The position numbers and the translations under genes were made by a program. Shown here one piece after another: positions 26,714 through 35,420 of a stretch of DNA of 64,000 nucleotides (the stretch's first letter is position 1; each line of letters begins with the position of its first letter). The DNA is taken from NCBI GenBank assembly GCA_949935795.1, contig CATLFX010000002.1:50157-114156 (forward strand), written 5' to 3'. The notes beneath the pieces were generated by a model that worked only from the letters and a program-made list of their open reading frames with translations, was not told the origin of the DNA and ran no database searches. The DNA is from an uncultured Oscillospiraceae bacterium (GTDB taxonomy: Bacteria > Bacillota > Clostridia > Oscillospirales > Oscillospiraceae).

Positions 26714-27730
26714 ATGCCGGAACTGCTGGAAGTCAAACATTTATCCGTCAGCTTCTTCACCCACACTGGGGAAGTCCAGGCGGTGCGGGACGTGAGCTTT
26801 TCCCTCAAGGCCGGGGAGGTGCTGGCCCTGGTGGGGGAGTCGGGCTGCGGCAAGAGCGTGCTGTGCAAAAGTATCATGAAGCTTCTCCCCCAGACGGCAA
26901 AAATCAAATCCGGCTCCATCCTGGTCAACGGCGCCGACATCACCCACTACCGGGAGCGGGACATGCACAAGCTGCGGGGAAGGCTGTTCTCCATGGTGTT
27001 TCAAGACCCCATGACCAGCCTCAACCCCGCCATGTCCATCGGGGAACAGATCGGGGAGGCCGTCCGGGTCCACCGGCCCCGCCTGTCCAGGGAGGCCCTT
27101 CGGGCCAGGGTGCTGGAGCTGATGGCCCTGGTGGGCATCGACCGCCCGGAGGAGCGGATGGGCCTCTACCCCCACCACTTCTCCGGCGGAATGCGCCAGC
27201 GGGCTGTGCTGGCCATCGCCCTGGCCGGGGACCCGGCCATCCTTTTCGCCGACGAGCCTACCACCGCCCTGGACGTGACCATACAGGCCCAGATTCTAGA
27301 CCTGCTCCGGGATGTCCAGCACAAGCTGGGGACGGCCACAGTGTTCGTCACCCACGACCTGGGGGTGGTGGCCCGGGTGGCGGACCGGGTGGCGGTGATG
27401 TACGCCGGAAAAATCGTGGAGATTGGCACAGCGGAGGAGATTTTTTACGACCCCCGGCACCCCTACACCTGGGGGCTTCTGCGGGCCCTCCCCGCCCTGT
27501 CCAAGGGCCGGGACACCCTGTACGCCATCCCCGGCATGCCTCCTACCCTGGTCAATCCCCCCAGGGGAGACGCCTTCGCCTGCCGGAACGAGTACGCCCT
27601 TGCCATCGACTACCAGGAGGAGCCCCCCATGTTCCAGGTGACCGACACCCATTACGCGGCCACCTGGCTGCTGGACCCCAGGGCCCCTGAGGTTACGCCG
27701 CCGTCGGGAGGTGGAATCCATGCCGGATGA
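26714..27730 (+). CDS. peptide/nickel ABC transporter ATP-binding protein (DppD/NikD-like)
   Basis: One of two ATPases driving the importer on the cytosolic face. It has 338 residues. Walker A is GESGCGKSVLCKS near residue 42, the signature is FSGGMRQRAVLAIAL, Walker B is AILFADEPTTALDV, and the switch is VTHDLG. The C-terminal oligopeptide-type extension (YAIPGMPPTLVNPPRGDAFA) is present but lacks the Cys pattern many OppD proteins show. The ATG at 26714 follows GGGGGTG; an earlier in-frame ATG at 26672 lies within the preceding gene. It overlaps the next gene. Confidence 0.93.
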   Translation: MPELLEVKHLSVSFFTHTGEVQAVRDVSFSLKAGEVLALVGESGCGKSVLCKSIMKLLPQTAKIKSGSILVNGADITHYRERDMHKLRGRLFSMVFQDPMTSLNPAMSIGEQIGEAVRVHRPRLSREALRARVLELMALVGIDRPEERMGLYPHHFSGGMRQRAVLAIALAGDPAILFADEPTTALDVTIQAQILDLLRDVQHKLGTATVFVTHDLGVVARVADRVAVMYAGKIVEIGTAEEIFYDPRHPYTWGLLRALPALSKGRDTLYAIPGMPPTLVNPPRGDAFACRNEYALAIDYQEEPPMFQVTDTHYAATWLLDPRAPEVTPPSGGGIHAG

Positions 27731-28625
27731 GATTTTGCTGGACGTCCAGCGTTTGACCCACCGCTACCCCCTCACCCGGACCATGTCCGTCAAAGCGCTG
27801 GACAACCTGTCCTTTCAGATCATCCGGGGGGAGATCTACGGACTGGTAGGGGAATCCGGCTCCGGCAAGTCCACCGCCGCCCGGTGCGTGATGAACCTCT
27901 ACCGGCCGCAAACAGGCAAAATTTTATACAAGGGAATCGACACCTGCTACCCCAAGGCCTTCCGGGCAAACCGGCGGATGCTTCAGGCCAGCCGCCAGCT
28001 GGTCTTTCAGGACTCCGCCTCCAGCCTGAACCCCCGCATGAAGGTGTGTGACATCATCGCCGAGCCCATGCGGCTTCAGCGTATCACGCCGCCCCGTGGG
28101 ACCCTCCGGGCGGAGGCGGAATTTCAGTTGAAATACGTGGGGATGGACCCCGGCTATCTGGACAAATACCCGCCCGAGCTGTCCGGCGGGCAGCGGCAGC
28201 GGGTGGCCATCGCCCGGGCCCTGGCCATGGAGCCGGAGCTGCTGGTGGCGGACGAGCCCATTGCGTCGCTGGACGTGTCCATACAGGCTCAGATCGTCAA
28301 CCTGTTCAAGCACCTACAGGCGGAGCACGGCTTTTCCTTCCTGTTCATCGCCCACGACTTGGCCATGGTGGAGTTTTTGTGCGACCGGGTGGGGGTGATG
28401 TACCGGGGGCGGCTGGTGGAGGAGGCCCCCGCGGCGCAGCTGTTTGCCCGCCCCCTCCACCCCTACACCCAAGCGCTGTTGTCGGCCATCCCCATCCCAG
28501 ACCCCCGCCGGGAGCGGGCCCGCAGGCCGCTGGAATTTCACGGGGAGGAGCTGCCGCCGGAAAGCGTGTGGATAGAGGCCTCTCCCCGGCACTTTGTCCT
28601 GAAGGACGGGAGGGATGAACGATGA
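27720..28625 (+). CDS. peptide/nickel ABC transporter ATP-binding protein (DppF/NikE-like)
   Basis: Second ATPase of the importer. It has 301 residues. Walker A is GESGSGKSTAARC near residue 45, then VFQDSASSLNPRMKV, the signature LSGGQRQRVAIARAL, Walker B LLVADEPIASLDV, and the switch IAHDLA. GGGAGGTG precedes the ATG at 27720, which lies inside the end of the previous gene; a GTG at 27711 is part of that ribosome-binding site. It overlaps the permease gene by ATGA. Confidence 0.93.
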   Translation: MPDEILLDVQRLTHRYPLTRTMSVKALDNLSFQIIRGEIYGLVGESGSGKSTAARCVMNLYRPQTGKILYKGIDTCYPKAFRANRRMLQASRQLVFQDSASSLNPRMKVCDIIAEPMRLQRITPPRGTLRAEAEFQLKYVGMDPGYLDKYPPELSGGQRQRVAIARALAMEPELLVADEPIASLDVSIQAQIVNLFKHLQAEHGFSFLFIAHDLAMVEFLCDRVGVMYRGRLVEEAPAAQLFARPLHPYTQALLSAIPIPDPRRERARRPLEFHGEELPPESVWIEASPRHFVLKDGRDER

Positions 28626-29617
28626 GCATCTGGAATATGGCCCTGGGCTGGGGAAAGCGGCTGCTGACCCTTCTGCTCAGCGTGTTTCTGCTGGTCACCG
28701 CTGTGTTCTATGTCTCCCGTCTGGCCCCCGGCGACCCGCTGGTTGCCTATTACGGCGACCGGGTGGAGCGGATGACCCCAGACGAGCGGGCCTGGGCAAA
28801 GGACAGGCTGGGGCTCAACGACCCCATCACGGTGCAGTATGTCCGCTGGCTGGGCCGGGCCCTCCACGGGGACTTCGGAATCTCCTATCAATATAAAATG
28901 GACGCGGCGGAGGTCATCGCCAGCCGGGCCGGAAACACCCTGATCCTGGGCGGCGCGGGATTTGTGCTCACCTTTTCCCTGTCCCTGCTGCTGGGAGTGC
29001 TGTGCGCCTGGCACGAGGACGGGCCGCTGGACCGGGTTCTCTGCAAGCTGGGCACCGCCGCCAGCTGCGTCCCGGAGTTCTGGCTGTCCCTGGTGTTCAT
29101 CCTGGTGTTTTCCATCACCCTGCGCTGGCTGCCCAGCTCCGGGGCCTACTCCATCGGAGGCGGCGGGCTGGGCGACCGCCTGGCCCACCTGGCGCTCCCG
29201 GTGAGCGTGGTGGTGGCCGGACACCTGTGGTACTACGCCTATATGGTCCGCAACCGGCTGTTGGAGGAGGTCCGGGCGGATTACGTCCTGCTGGCCAAGT
29301 CCAAAGGGCTGACCAAGGGCCGCGTCATGTTCCGCCACTGCCTGCGCAACGCCCTCCCCTCCTATCTGAGCCTCATGGCCATCTCCGTGCCCCACATTTT
29401 GGGGGGCACTTACATTGTGGAGACGGTGTTCTCCTATCCCGGCTTAGGGACGCTGTCCTATGAGAGCACCCGGTATCAGGATTACAACCTGCTGATGCTG
29501 CTGTGCCTGCTGTCCGGCACGGTGGTCATGGTCAGCGGCATGGCCGCCCAGTTTATCAACCAGCGGCTGGACCCCCGGCTCAGCGCCCGGGACGCGGCGG
29601 GGGTGAGAGAACCTTGA
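28622..29617 (+). CDS. peptide/nickel ABC transporter permease (DppB/NikB-like)
   Basis: Membrane subunit of 331 residues with about six helices. The N-terminal helix (LLTLLLSVFLLVTAVFYVSR) is followed by the conserved APGDP segment. The EAA-like coupling loop is near DYVLLAKSKGLTKGRVMFRH, and the C-terminus has VETVFSYPGLGTL, typical of DppB/OppB. Coupled by a four-base overlap to the ATPase before it and to the second permease after it. Confidence 0.93.
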   Translation: MSIWNMALGWGKRLLTLLLSVFLLVTAVFYVSRLAPGDPLVAYYGDRVERMTPDERAWAKDRLGLNDPITVQYVRWLGRALHGDFGISYQYKMDAAEVIASRAGNTLILGGAGFVLTFSLSLLLGVLCAWHEDGPLDRVLCKLGTAASCVPEFWLSLVFILVFSITLRWLPSSGAYSIGGGGLGDRLAHLALPVSVVVAGHLWYYAYMVRNRLLEEVRADYVLLAKSKGLTKGRVMFRHCLRNALPSYLSLMAISVPHILGGTYIVETVFSYPGLGTLSYESTRYQDYNLLMLLCLLSGTVVMVSGMAAQFINQRLDPRLSARDAAGVREP

Positions 29618-30495
29618 ACGGAGCATTTGAACGGGTAGGCATCCGTCCTCTTCCGCCGGAGCCGGCGGCCAAACCCCAGAGGCGGCGGGGCGCGCCGGTG
29701 CTGTCCGCCGTCCTGCTGTCGGCCATTGCGGCGGGATGCCTGGCCTGTGGCCTGTTTGCGGCAAAGGACCCCTCCTACATGGATCTGGAGCACTGCGCCG
29801 TCCCCCCCGGCAACGCCTTCTGGTTTGGCACGGACACCATGGGCCGGGACATCTTCTCCATGATCTGGCACGGCGGGCGGCTGTCCCTGTTCATCGGCGT
29901 GACGGCGGCGGCGGTGTCCACAGTGCTGGGCGTGGTGTTCGGCGCGGTCAGCGGCTGCGCCCCCGGCTGGCTGGACGCCGCCCTCATGCGGCTGACGGAA
30001 ATCTGGCTCAGCGTGCCCAGCCTCCTCCTCACCGTCCTGCTCCAGGCCGCGCTGGGCCGGGCCAGCCCCCTGTCCCTCGCTCTGGTCATCGGCGCCTCCG
30101 ACTGGACGGCCATTGCCAAGGTGGTGCGCACAGAGGTGCGCCAGCTCCGGAACAGCGAGTACATTTTGGCGGCAAAATCCATGGGCGGCGGCTTCTTTTA
30201 CCTCCTCCGGCGGCATCTGGCCCCCAACTTCATCCCCTCTATCCTGTTTATGGTGGTGATGAACGTGCGGACCGCCATCGCGGCGGAGTCCACCCTCAGC
30301 TTCATGGGCCTGGGCCTGCCCCTGGAGACCGTCACCTGGGGCAGTATGCTGTCCCTGTCGGAAAAGGCCCTCTTGAGCGGCGCATGGTGGATCATCCTCA
30401 TCCCCGGCGGGTTTTTGACCGTGACGCTGCTGTGCGTCACCAGCCTGGGCGACTATTTGCGTAAGAGTGCCAGCCGCCGGGAGCGCAACCTGTAA
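29614..30495 (+). CDS. peptide/nickel ABC transporter permease (DppC/NikC-like)
   Basis: Second membrane subunit. It has 293 residues from the TTG at 29614, which overlaps the previous stop and follows GGTGAGAG; longer reading of the frame would run back through the previous gene. An N-terminal helix (VLSAVLLSAIAAGCLACGLF) precedes the DppC signature HWFGTD-like FWFGTDTMGRDIFSM. The coupling loop is at SEYILAAKSMGGG. The end has STLSFMGLGLPLETVTWGSM. The gene lies 94 bases ahead of larE. Confidence 0.93.
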   Translation: MNGAFERVGIRPLPPEPAAKPQRRRGAPVLSAVLLSAIAAGCLACGLFAAKDPSYMDLEHCAVPPGNAFWFGTDTMGRDIFSMIWHGGRLSLFIGVTAAAVSTVLGVVFGAVSGCAPGWLDAALMRLTEIWLSVPSLLLTVLLQAALGRASPLSLALVIGASDWTAIAKVVRTEVRQLRNSEYILAAKSMGGGFFYLLRRHLAPNFIPSILFMVVMNVRTAIAAESTLSFMGLGLPLETVTWGSMLSLSEKALLSGAWWIILIPGGFLTVTLLCVTSLGDYLRKSASRRERNL

Positions 30496-30589
30496 AAATT
30501 TCTCCTCTCTCCTTGCGCCGCGCCCCGGCGTCTGCTATGATAGATGATTGACAAAACCCGCCCTCCGGCGGGAGAATTGAGAGACTGCC

Positions 30590-31339
30590 ATGGAATTGAA
30601 GGATTTTTTCGCGGAGCGCCCCAAAGCGGCGCTGGCTTTTTCCGGCGGCGTGGACTCCGCTTACCTGCTGTACGCCGCGTCCCAATGGGGGGCCGATGTG
30701 CGGCCCTACTTTGTGGACACCGCCTTTCAGCCCCGGTTTGAGCTGGCCGACGCCCGCCGTCTGTGCGGGGAGCTGGGCGTGACGCTCCAGGTCCTGCCGG
30801 TGGATATTTTGTCGGTCCCCTCCGTGGCCGAAAACCCGGCTGACCGGTGCTACCACTGCAAAAAGGCCATTTTTTCCGCCATTGCCTCTGCCGCGGCTCG
30901 GGACGGTTACCCCCTCCTGCTGGACGGCACCAACGCCTCCGACCCGGAGGAGGACCGGCCCGGGATGCGGGCCCTCCGGGAGCTGGAGGTGCGCTCCCCC
31001 CTGCGGGAGTGCGGGCTGACCAAGGGTGAGATACGGCGGCTGTCCCGGGAAGCGGGGCTGTTCACCTGGGACAAGCCCGCCTACGCCTGTCTGGCCACCC
31101 GGATTCCCGCCGGAGAGGCCGTCACGGCGGAGGCACTGGCGCGGACCGAACAGGCGGAGGACTTTCTCCGCACTCTGGGACTGCGCGATTTTCGGGTGCG
31201 CCTGCTGGACGGCTGCGCGCGCATCCAGGTCCCGGTGGCACAGCTCCCTCTGGCGCTGGCGCGACGGGGCGAAATCATCTCAGAATTGAGGAAATCCTAT
31301 AGCGGCGTGCTGCTGGATTTGGAGGCGCGGAATGAATAA
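30590..31339 (+). CDS. larE: LarE, ATP-dependent sacrificial sulfur transferase
   Basis: Supplies sulfur for the nickel-pincer (NPN) cofactor of lactate racemase-type enzymes. It has 249 residues. The PP-loop AFSGGVDSAYLLYA is near residue 17 and binds ATP. The Cys of KPAYACLATRIPAG corresponds to the sulfur-donating Cys of characterised LarE proteins. CYHCKK adds two more cysteines, so a cluster-bound or recycled-sulfur form is possible. The start overlaps no gene; larB begins eight bases before its stop. Probably cotranscribed with the transporter. Confidence 0.93.
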   Translation: MELKDFFAERPKAALAFSGGVDSAYLLYAASQWGADVRPYFVDTAFQPRFELADARRLCGELGVTLQVLPVDILSVPSVAENPADRCYHCKKAIFSAIASAAARDGYPLLLDGTNASDPEEDRPGMRALRELEVRSPLRECGLTKGEIRRLSREAGLFTWDKPAYACLATRIPAGEAVTAEALARTEQAEDFLRTLGLRDFRVRLLDGCARIQVPVAQLPLALARRGEIISELRKSYSGVLLDLEARNE

Positions 31340-32087
31340 CGAGGTAAAACGGATTTTAGAGGCCGTCCGGACGGGCGAAATGCCGGTGGACGACGCGCTG
31401 CTGAAGCTGAAAGCGGCCCCTTTTGAGGACATCGGTTACGCCAAGGTGGACCTCCACCGCAAGGTACGCCAGGGGGCGGCGGAGGTGATCTACGGCGCGG
31501 GAAAGACCCCGGAGCAGATCACGGGCATCCTGTCTGCCATGAAGCGGGCCGGACAGAGCACGGTGCTCATCACCCGGCTGTCCCCGGAATCCGCCGCCGC
31601 CGTGGCCCAAACCCACCCCCTGGACTACCACCCGGACGCCCGGGTGGGCATTGTGGGGGATATTCCTCCCGCCGACGGCCTTGGGACGGTGGTGGTGGCC
31701 ACCGGCGGCACCAGCGACATCCCTGTGGCGGAGGAGGCGGCGCTGACTGCCCAGGTGCTGGGCAGCCGGGTTACCCGGCTGTACGACGTGGGGGTGGCGG
31801 GACTTCACCGCACCCTGGCCCACCTGGACGAGATTATGACGGCCAGCGTCATCATCGCCATTGCCGGGATGGAGGGGGCTCTGGCCAGCGTCATCGGCGG
31901 GCTGGCCGACTGCCCGGTGATCGCGGTGCCCACCAGCGTGGGCTATGGCGCGTCCTTCCAGGGGCTGTCCGCCCTGCTGTCCATGCTGAACTCCTGCGCC
32001 AGCGGGGTATCGGTGGTCAACATCGACAACGGCTTCGGCGCGGGCTACCTGGCCAATATGATCAACCATATGGAGGCAAAACAATGA
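31332..32087 (+). CDS. larB: LarB, pyridinium-3,5-biscarboxylic acid mononucleotide synthase
   Basis: Carboxylates and hydrolyses nicotinic acid adenine dinucleotide, the first step to the nickel-pincer cofactor. It has 251 residues. The N-terminal part has DIGYAKVDLHRKVRQGAAEV. The C-terminal PurE-like domain has VVATGGTSDIPVAEEAALTA, GVAGLHR and PTSVGYGASFQGL. Overlaps larE by eight bases and larC by ATGA, so the three are made together. Confidence 0.95.
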   Translation: MNNEVKRILEAVRTGEMPVDDALLKLKAAPFEDIGYAKVDLHRKVRQGAAEVIYGAGKTPEQITGILSAMKRAGQSTVLITRLSPESAAAVAQTHPLDYHPDARVGIVGDIPPADGLGTVVVATGGTSDIPVAEEAALTAQVLGSRVTRLYDVGVAGLHRTLAHLDEIMTASVIIAIAGMEGALASVIGGLADCPVIAVPTSVGYGASFQGLSALLSMLNSCASGVSVVNIDNGFGAGYLANMINHMEAKQ

Positions 32088-33325
32088 AGACCTTGTATTT
32101 GGACCTGTCCATGGGGGCCGCCGGGGACATGCTGGCCGCCGCCCTGCTGGAGCTTCTGCCCGACCCGGAGTCCTTCGTGGCGGAGCTGAACGGCCTGGGC
32201 ATACCCGGCGTCCGCTATCAACGGGAGCGGGCCATGAAATGCGGCGTCACGGGCGCCCATCTGGCCGTGACGGTGGACGGCGAGGAGGAGCACAGTCACG
32301 ACTATCATCCCCACGGCCACGGTCATGAGCACCACTATGACCACGAGCCCCACGAACACCACGACCATGAGCACAGCCACCACCATCACAGCGGAATGCA
32401 CGACATCGAACACATTGTCCGGGACCACCTGTCTCTGCCGGACAAGGTCAAGGATGACGTCATGGCGGTGTACGCCCTCATCGCGGAGGCGGAGAGCCGT
32501 GCCCACGGCGTGCCCGTGACAGAGATCCACTTCCACGAGGTGGGGACCATGGACGCCGTGGCGGATATCACGGCGGTGTGCCTGCTGATGGACCGGCTGT
32601 CCCCGGACCAGGTGACGGCCTCCCCCGTCCACGTGGGCAGCGGACAGGTACGCTGCGCCCACGGCATCCTGCCGGTACCCGCCCCCGCCACCGCCCACAT
32701 TCTCCAGGGTGTACCCATCTACGGCGGGCAGATTCAGGGCGAGCTGTGCACCCCCACCGGGGCCGCCCTGCTGAAGCATTTTGTCTCCCAATTCGGCCCC
32801 ATGCCCCTCATGCGCACCCAGGCTGTGGGCTATGGCTGCGGCAAAAAGGATTTTGAAGCGGCAAACTGCGTCCGGGCCATGCTGGGCGAGGCCGGAGGCG
32901 GCGGGGACGAGGTGGCGGTTCTGTCCTGCAACCTGGACGACATGACCGCCGAGGCGGTGGGCTTTGCCGTGGAGCGGCTGTTTGAGGCCGGAGCGCTGGA
33001 CGTGTACACCGTGCCCATTGGCATGAAAAAATCCCGCCCCGGCCTGCTCCTCCAGACCATCTGCCGCACACAGGACCGTCAGACTGTAACAGAGGCGCTC
33101 TTCCGCCACACAACCACTCTGGGCATACGGGAGAGCGTCAGCCGCCGGTATGTGCTGGATCGGTCCATTCAGACAGCAGACACCCCCTGGGGCCCCGTCC
33201 GCAAAAAGACCGCCGAAGGCTATGGCATCTCCCGGTTCAAATATGAGTATGAGGACCTGGCCCGGATCGCCAAAGAGCAAAAAATCAGCCTGAACGAGGC
33301 CAGACAGCTGGTGGAGGGCGGCTGA
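32084..33325 (+). CDS. larC: LarC, nickel insertion protein of the nickel-pincer cofactor pathway
   Basis: CTP-dependent cyclometallase that inserts nickel into the pincer cofactor. It has 413 residues in one unbroken frame. The start LYLDLSMGAAGDM is conserved. A His-rich stretch at about residues 67-105 (HSHDYHPHGHGHEHHYDHEP and onward) is likely a nickel store or chelator. Then come EIHFHEVGTMDAVADI and GELCTPTGAALL. In Lactiplantibacillus plantarum the protein is made by a programmed frameshift from larC1 and larC2; no frameshift is needed here. It ends the operon, before two hairpins. Confidence 0.96.
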   Translation: MKTLYLDLSMGAAGDMLAAALLELLPDPESFVAELNGLGIPGVRYQRERAMKCGVTGAHLAVTVDGEEEHSHDYHPHGHGHEHHYDHEPHEHHDHEHSHHHHSGMHDIEHIVRDHLSLPDKVKDDVMAVYALIAEAESRAHGVPVTEIHFHEVGTMDAVADITAVCLLMDRLSPDQVTASPVHVGSGQVRCAHGILPVPAPATAHILQGVPIYGGQIQGELCTPTGAALLKHFVSQFGPMPLMRTQAVGYGCGKKDFEAANCVRAMLGEAGGGGDEVAVLSCNLDDMTAEAVGFAVERLFEAGALDVYTVPIGMKKSRPGLLLQTICRTQDRQTVTEALFRHTTTLGIRESVSRRYVLDRSIQTADTPWGPVRKKTAEGYGISRFKYEYEDLARIAKEQKISLNEARQLVEGG

Positions 33326-33395
33326 CACAGAAATACTCCGCTGACCCCGAAAGTGTGAAAAACCTTTAAAACCGTGTTTTCCCAGGCTTCTCTTG

Positions 33396-33422
33396 AACCA
33401 CTCGCTTAACAAGTGGTTTTCT
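33396..33422 (+). terminator. terminator after larC
   Basis: AACCACT pairs with AGTGGTT across a nine-base loop and is followed by TTTCT. It ends the transporter-lar transcript about 70 bases after larC. Confidence 0.65.
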
Positions 33423-33428
33423 ATATGC

Positions 33429-33461
33429 AAAAAGCTGGCCCCGAATCGGGACCAGCTTTTT
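33429..33461. terminator. second, probably bidirectional terminator
   Basis: AAAAAGCTGGCCCCG and its near complement form a 14-15 bp stem with A and T runs on both sides, placed between convergent transcripts. A further GC-rich hairpin (GGGGCGCTGT with ACAGCGCCCC, 33512-33540) stands closer to the epimerase gene. Confidence 0.8.
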
Positions 33462-33554
33462 CATTTTTTGCGCTGACGTTTTGCCCTACACAAAGCAGTT
33501 CATAACCCTCCGGGGCGCTGTGGTAGAGAAACAGCGCCCCGTCTTGAGGCCACT

Positions 33555-34436
33555 CTACCGAATGGTCACCGTGTAGGCCAGCCTCTTCTCCCCGCCGGGG
33601 GCCAGCCGGACCACATGGCGCTTGCCGGCAAACTCACTGTCATCCCCTTCCCAAGCAGCACAGCCCTGCCAGGGCTCCAGGCAGATATAGGGGGCGTTGG
33701 CGTTCGGCATGGTCCAGAAGGCGATCATGGGAAACTCTCCAATGTCCATATGGACCTCCCGCCCACCATCCTTATGGCGAAGGGTGACTCCCTTGGAGCG
33801 CAGGCCCTCAAAAATCAACGTGTCCACCTGGTCGAAAATCCCGTGGTCCAGAGCAATGGTGTCTGTGTCCTCCATCCCCGGCCCAAACCGCCCGGCCCGC
33901 AGCAGACCCTGACCGGTGGGAATCAGGGGTTTGAGATTTTCGGTCTCGTCAAACACCAGGCGGTAGTCCTCAAACCGCTTCCCTGCCTCCAGCGGACAGT
34001 TGATCCCGGTGTGCCCGCCCACGCAGAACAGCAGATCCTGATCTCCGGGATTGCGCACCTCAAACGCGGTCAAAAAACCGTTTTCCACCAGCTGGTGCCG
34101 GACCCGGAGCACAAAATCAAAGGGGTAGCGTTCCAGCGTCTCCTGGGACTGCCGCAGCTCCAGCACAGCGTAGTCCTCCCCCTGTTCCGCCAGACTGAAC
34201 TCACTCCGGCGCGCGAAGCCATGGCGGGACATGTGGAAGGGCCTGCCCTCCACCAGCACCATGTCGTCCTTCAATGCGCCCACAATGGGGAACAGGTTGG
34301 GATTCTGCCCCGGCCAGGACTTGGCGTCCCCCTGCCAGATGTACTCCACGCCCTGCCCATCCCGGAAGGACACCAGCTCGCCGCCCAGGGTGTTCACAGC
34401 GGCGGTATATTCTCCCCGTTTTAACTCAATCCTCAT
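33555..34436 (-). CDS. aldose 1-epimerase family protein (LacX-like)
   Basis: A 293-residue galactose-mutarotase fold protein. Family features are the N-terminal NTLGGELVSFRDG, WPGQNPNLFPIVGAL, MSRHGFARRSEF with the conserved His, GGHTGINCPL with the second His, and CLEPWQGCAAW near the end. It resembles the LacX/YphB branch, whose true sugar substrate is often unknown. It follows a nucleotidyltransferase gene after 12 bases, so the pair may serve one sugar pathway. Confidence 0.88.
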   Translation of the reverse strand: MRIELKRGEYTAAVNTLGGELVSFRDGQGVEYIWQGDAKSWPGQNPNLFPIVGALKDDMVLVEGRPFHMSRHGFARRSEFSLAEQGEDYAVLELRQSQETLERYPFDFVLRVRHQLVENGFLTAFEVRNPGDQDLLFCVGGHTGINCPLEAGKRFEDYRLVFDETENLKPLIPTGQGLLRAGRFGPGMEDTDTIALDHGIFDQVDTLIFEGLRSKGVTLRHKDGGREVHMDIGEFPMIAFWTMPNANAPYICLEPWQGCAAWEGDDSEFAGKRHVVRLAPGGEKRLAYTVTIR

Positions 34437-34448
34437 AGTCCGCTCCTC

Positions 34449-35375
34449 TCAGCCCGCCGGCCACAGCTCCTCCGGGTACAGCCCCGCCTCCGTCATGGCC
34501 GCGATGGCGGCGGTGACGGTGGGCTTGTCCTCCCGGTAGGTAACGCCGTACCACTTGTCCTCGCTGGGCAGAACCCGGACCTCCGCCCGACCCTCGCGGA
34601 TGAGCTGGTCCACCACGCTGGGCAGGAAATACTCCCCCTTCAGCGGATTTTCCAGCAGCGCTTTGTCCAAAAAGGCCGGGAACCGGGTCTCCGCCTCGTC
34701 CAGAAAGCTGCGGGTGAAGCCCCACATGTTCATGGACACCAGCGTATCCCCGGGCAGGGCGGTCCAGCTCCGCCCGCCGTCTTCGGTGTAGCGGGCGTTG
34801 TCCCCGTCCTTCTCAATGGTGGTGCGCTCATGGATGTCGATGAGGGTGCCCCTTTGGTCCACATCGCACACTCCCCGGGCCACGGAGCCGTGCTCCGTCA
34901 CGGTGTTCTTCACCCGGTAGCCCACCATGGCGTAGGCGTAGCGTTCGCCATCCTGGTGGCTGGCGAGGAAACCGTAAATCTCCCGGTAAGCCGCCGGTCC
35001 ATAGTAGTCGTCGGCGTTGATGATGGCAAAGGGACCGTCCACCACATGCCGGGCCGCCAGGGCCGCCTGGGCGGTGCCCCAGGGCTTGGCCCGTCCCTCG
35101 GGGACGGCGTAGCCCTCCGGCAGATCGTCCATGGCCTGGAAGACGTACTTCACGTCCATGTGCCGCTCCACCCGGCGGCCCACCCGGGCCTTGAACTCCT
35201 CTTCGATCTCCTTTTTGATGACAAACACCACCGTCTCAAATCCGGCCCGGCGGGCGTCGAACATGGAGTAATCCAGGATCACCTGGTCGTGACCCCCCAC
35301 CGGGTCCAGCTGCTTCAGGCCGCCGTACCGGCTGCCCATGCCCGCGGCCATGATAACCAGAACAGGCTTGCTCAT
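34449..35375 (-). CDS. sugar-phosphate nucleotidyltransferase family protein
   Basis: A 308-residue protein with the nucleotidyltransferase start VIMAAGMGSRYGGLKQLDPV. AIINADDYYG is the metal-binding Asp region and KPWGTAQAALAA contacts the nucleotide. The C-terminal third (KGEYFLPSVVDQLIREGRAE, DKWYGVTYREDK) is typical of a family annotated as nucleotidyltransferase or UTP-glucose-1-phosphate-like. The exact sugar and nucleotide are not readable. AAAGGAGAG supports the ATG. First gene of a pair with the epimerase. Confidence 0.85.
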   Translation of the reverse strand: MSKPVLVIMAAGMGSRYGGLKQLDPVGGHDQVILDYSMFDARRAGFETVVFVIKKEIEEEFKARVGRRVERHMDVKYVFQAMDDLPEGYAVPEGRAKPWGTAQAALAARHVVDGPFAIINADDYYGPAAYREIYGFLASHQDGERYAYAMVGYRVKNTVTEHGSVARGVCDVDQRGTLIDIHERTTIEKDGDNARYTEDGGRSWTALPGDTLVSMNMWGFTRSFLDEAETRFPAFLDKALLENPLKGEYFLPSVVDQLIREGRAEVRVLPSEDKWYGVTYREDKPTVTAAIAAMTEAGLYPEELWPAG

Positions 35376-35420
35376 TGTCCATCTCTCCTTTTATCACAAT
35401 ATGAGTAAAGTTATTCTTCT

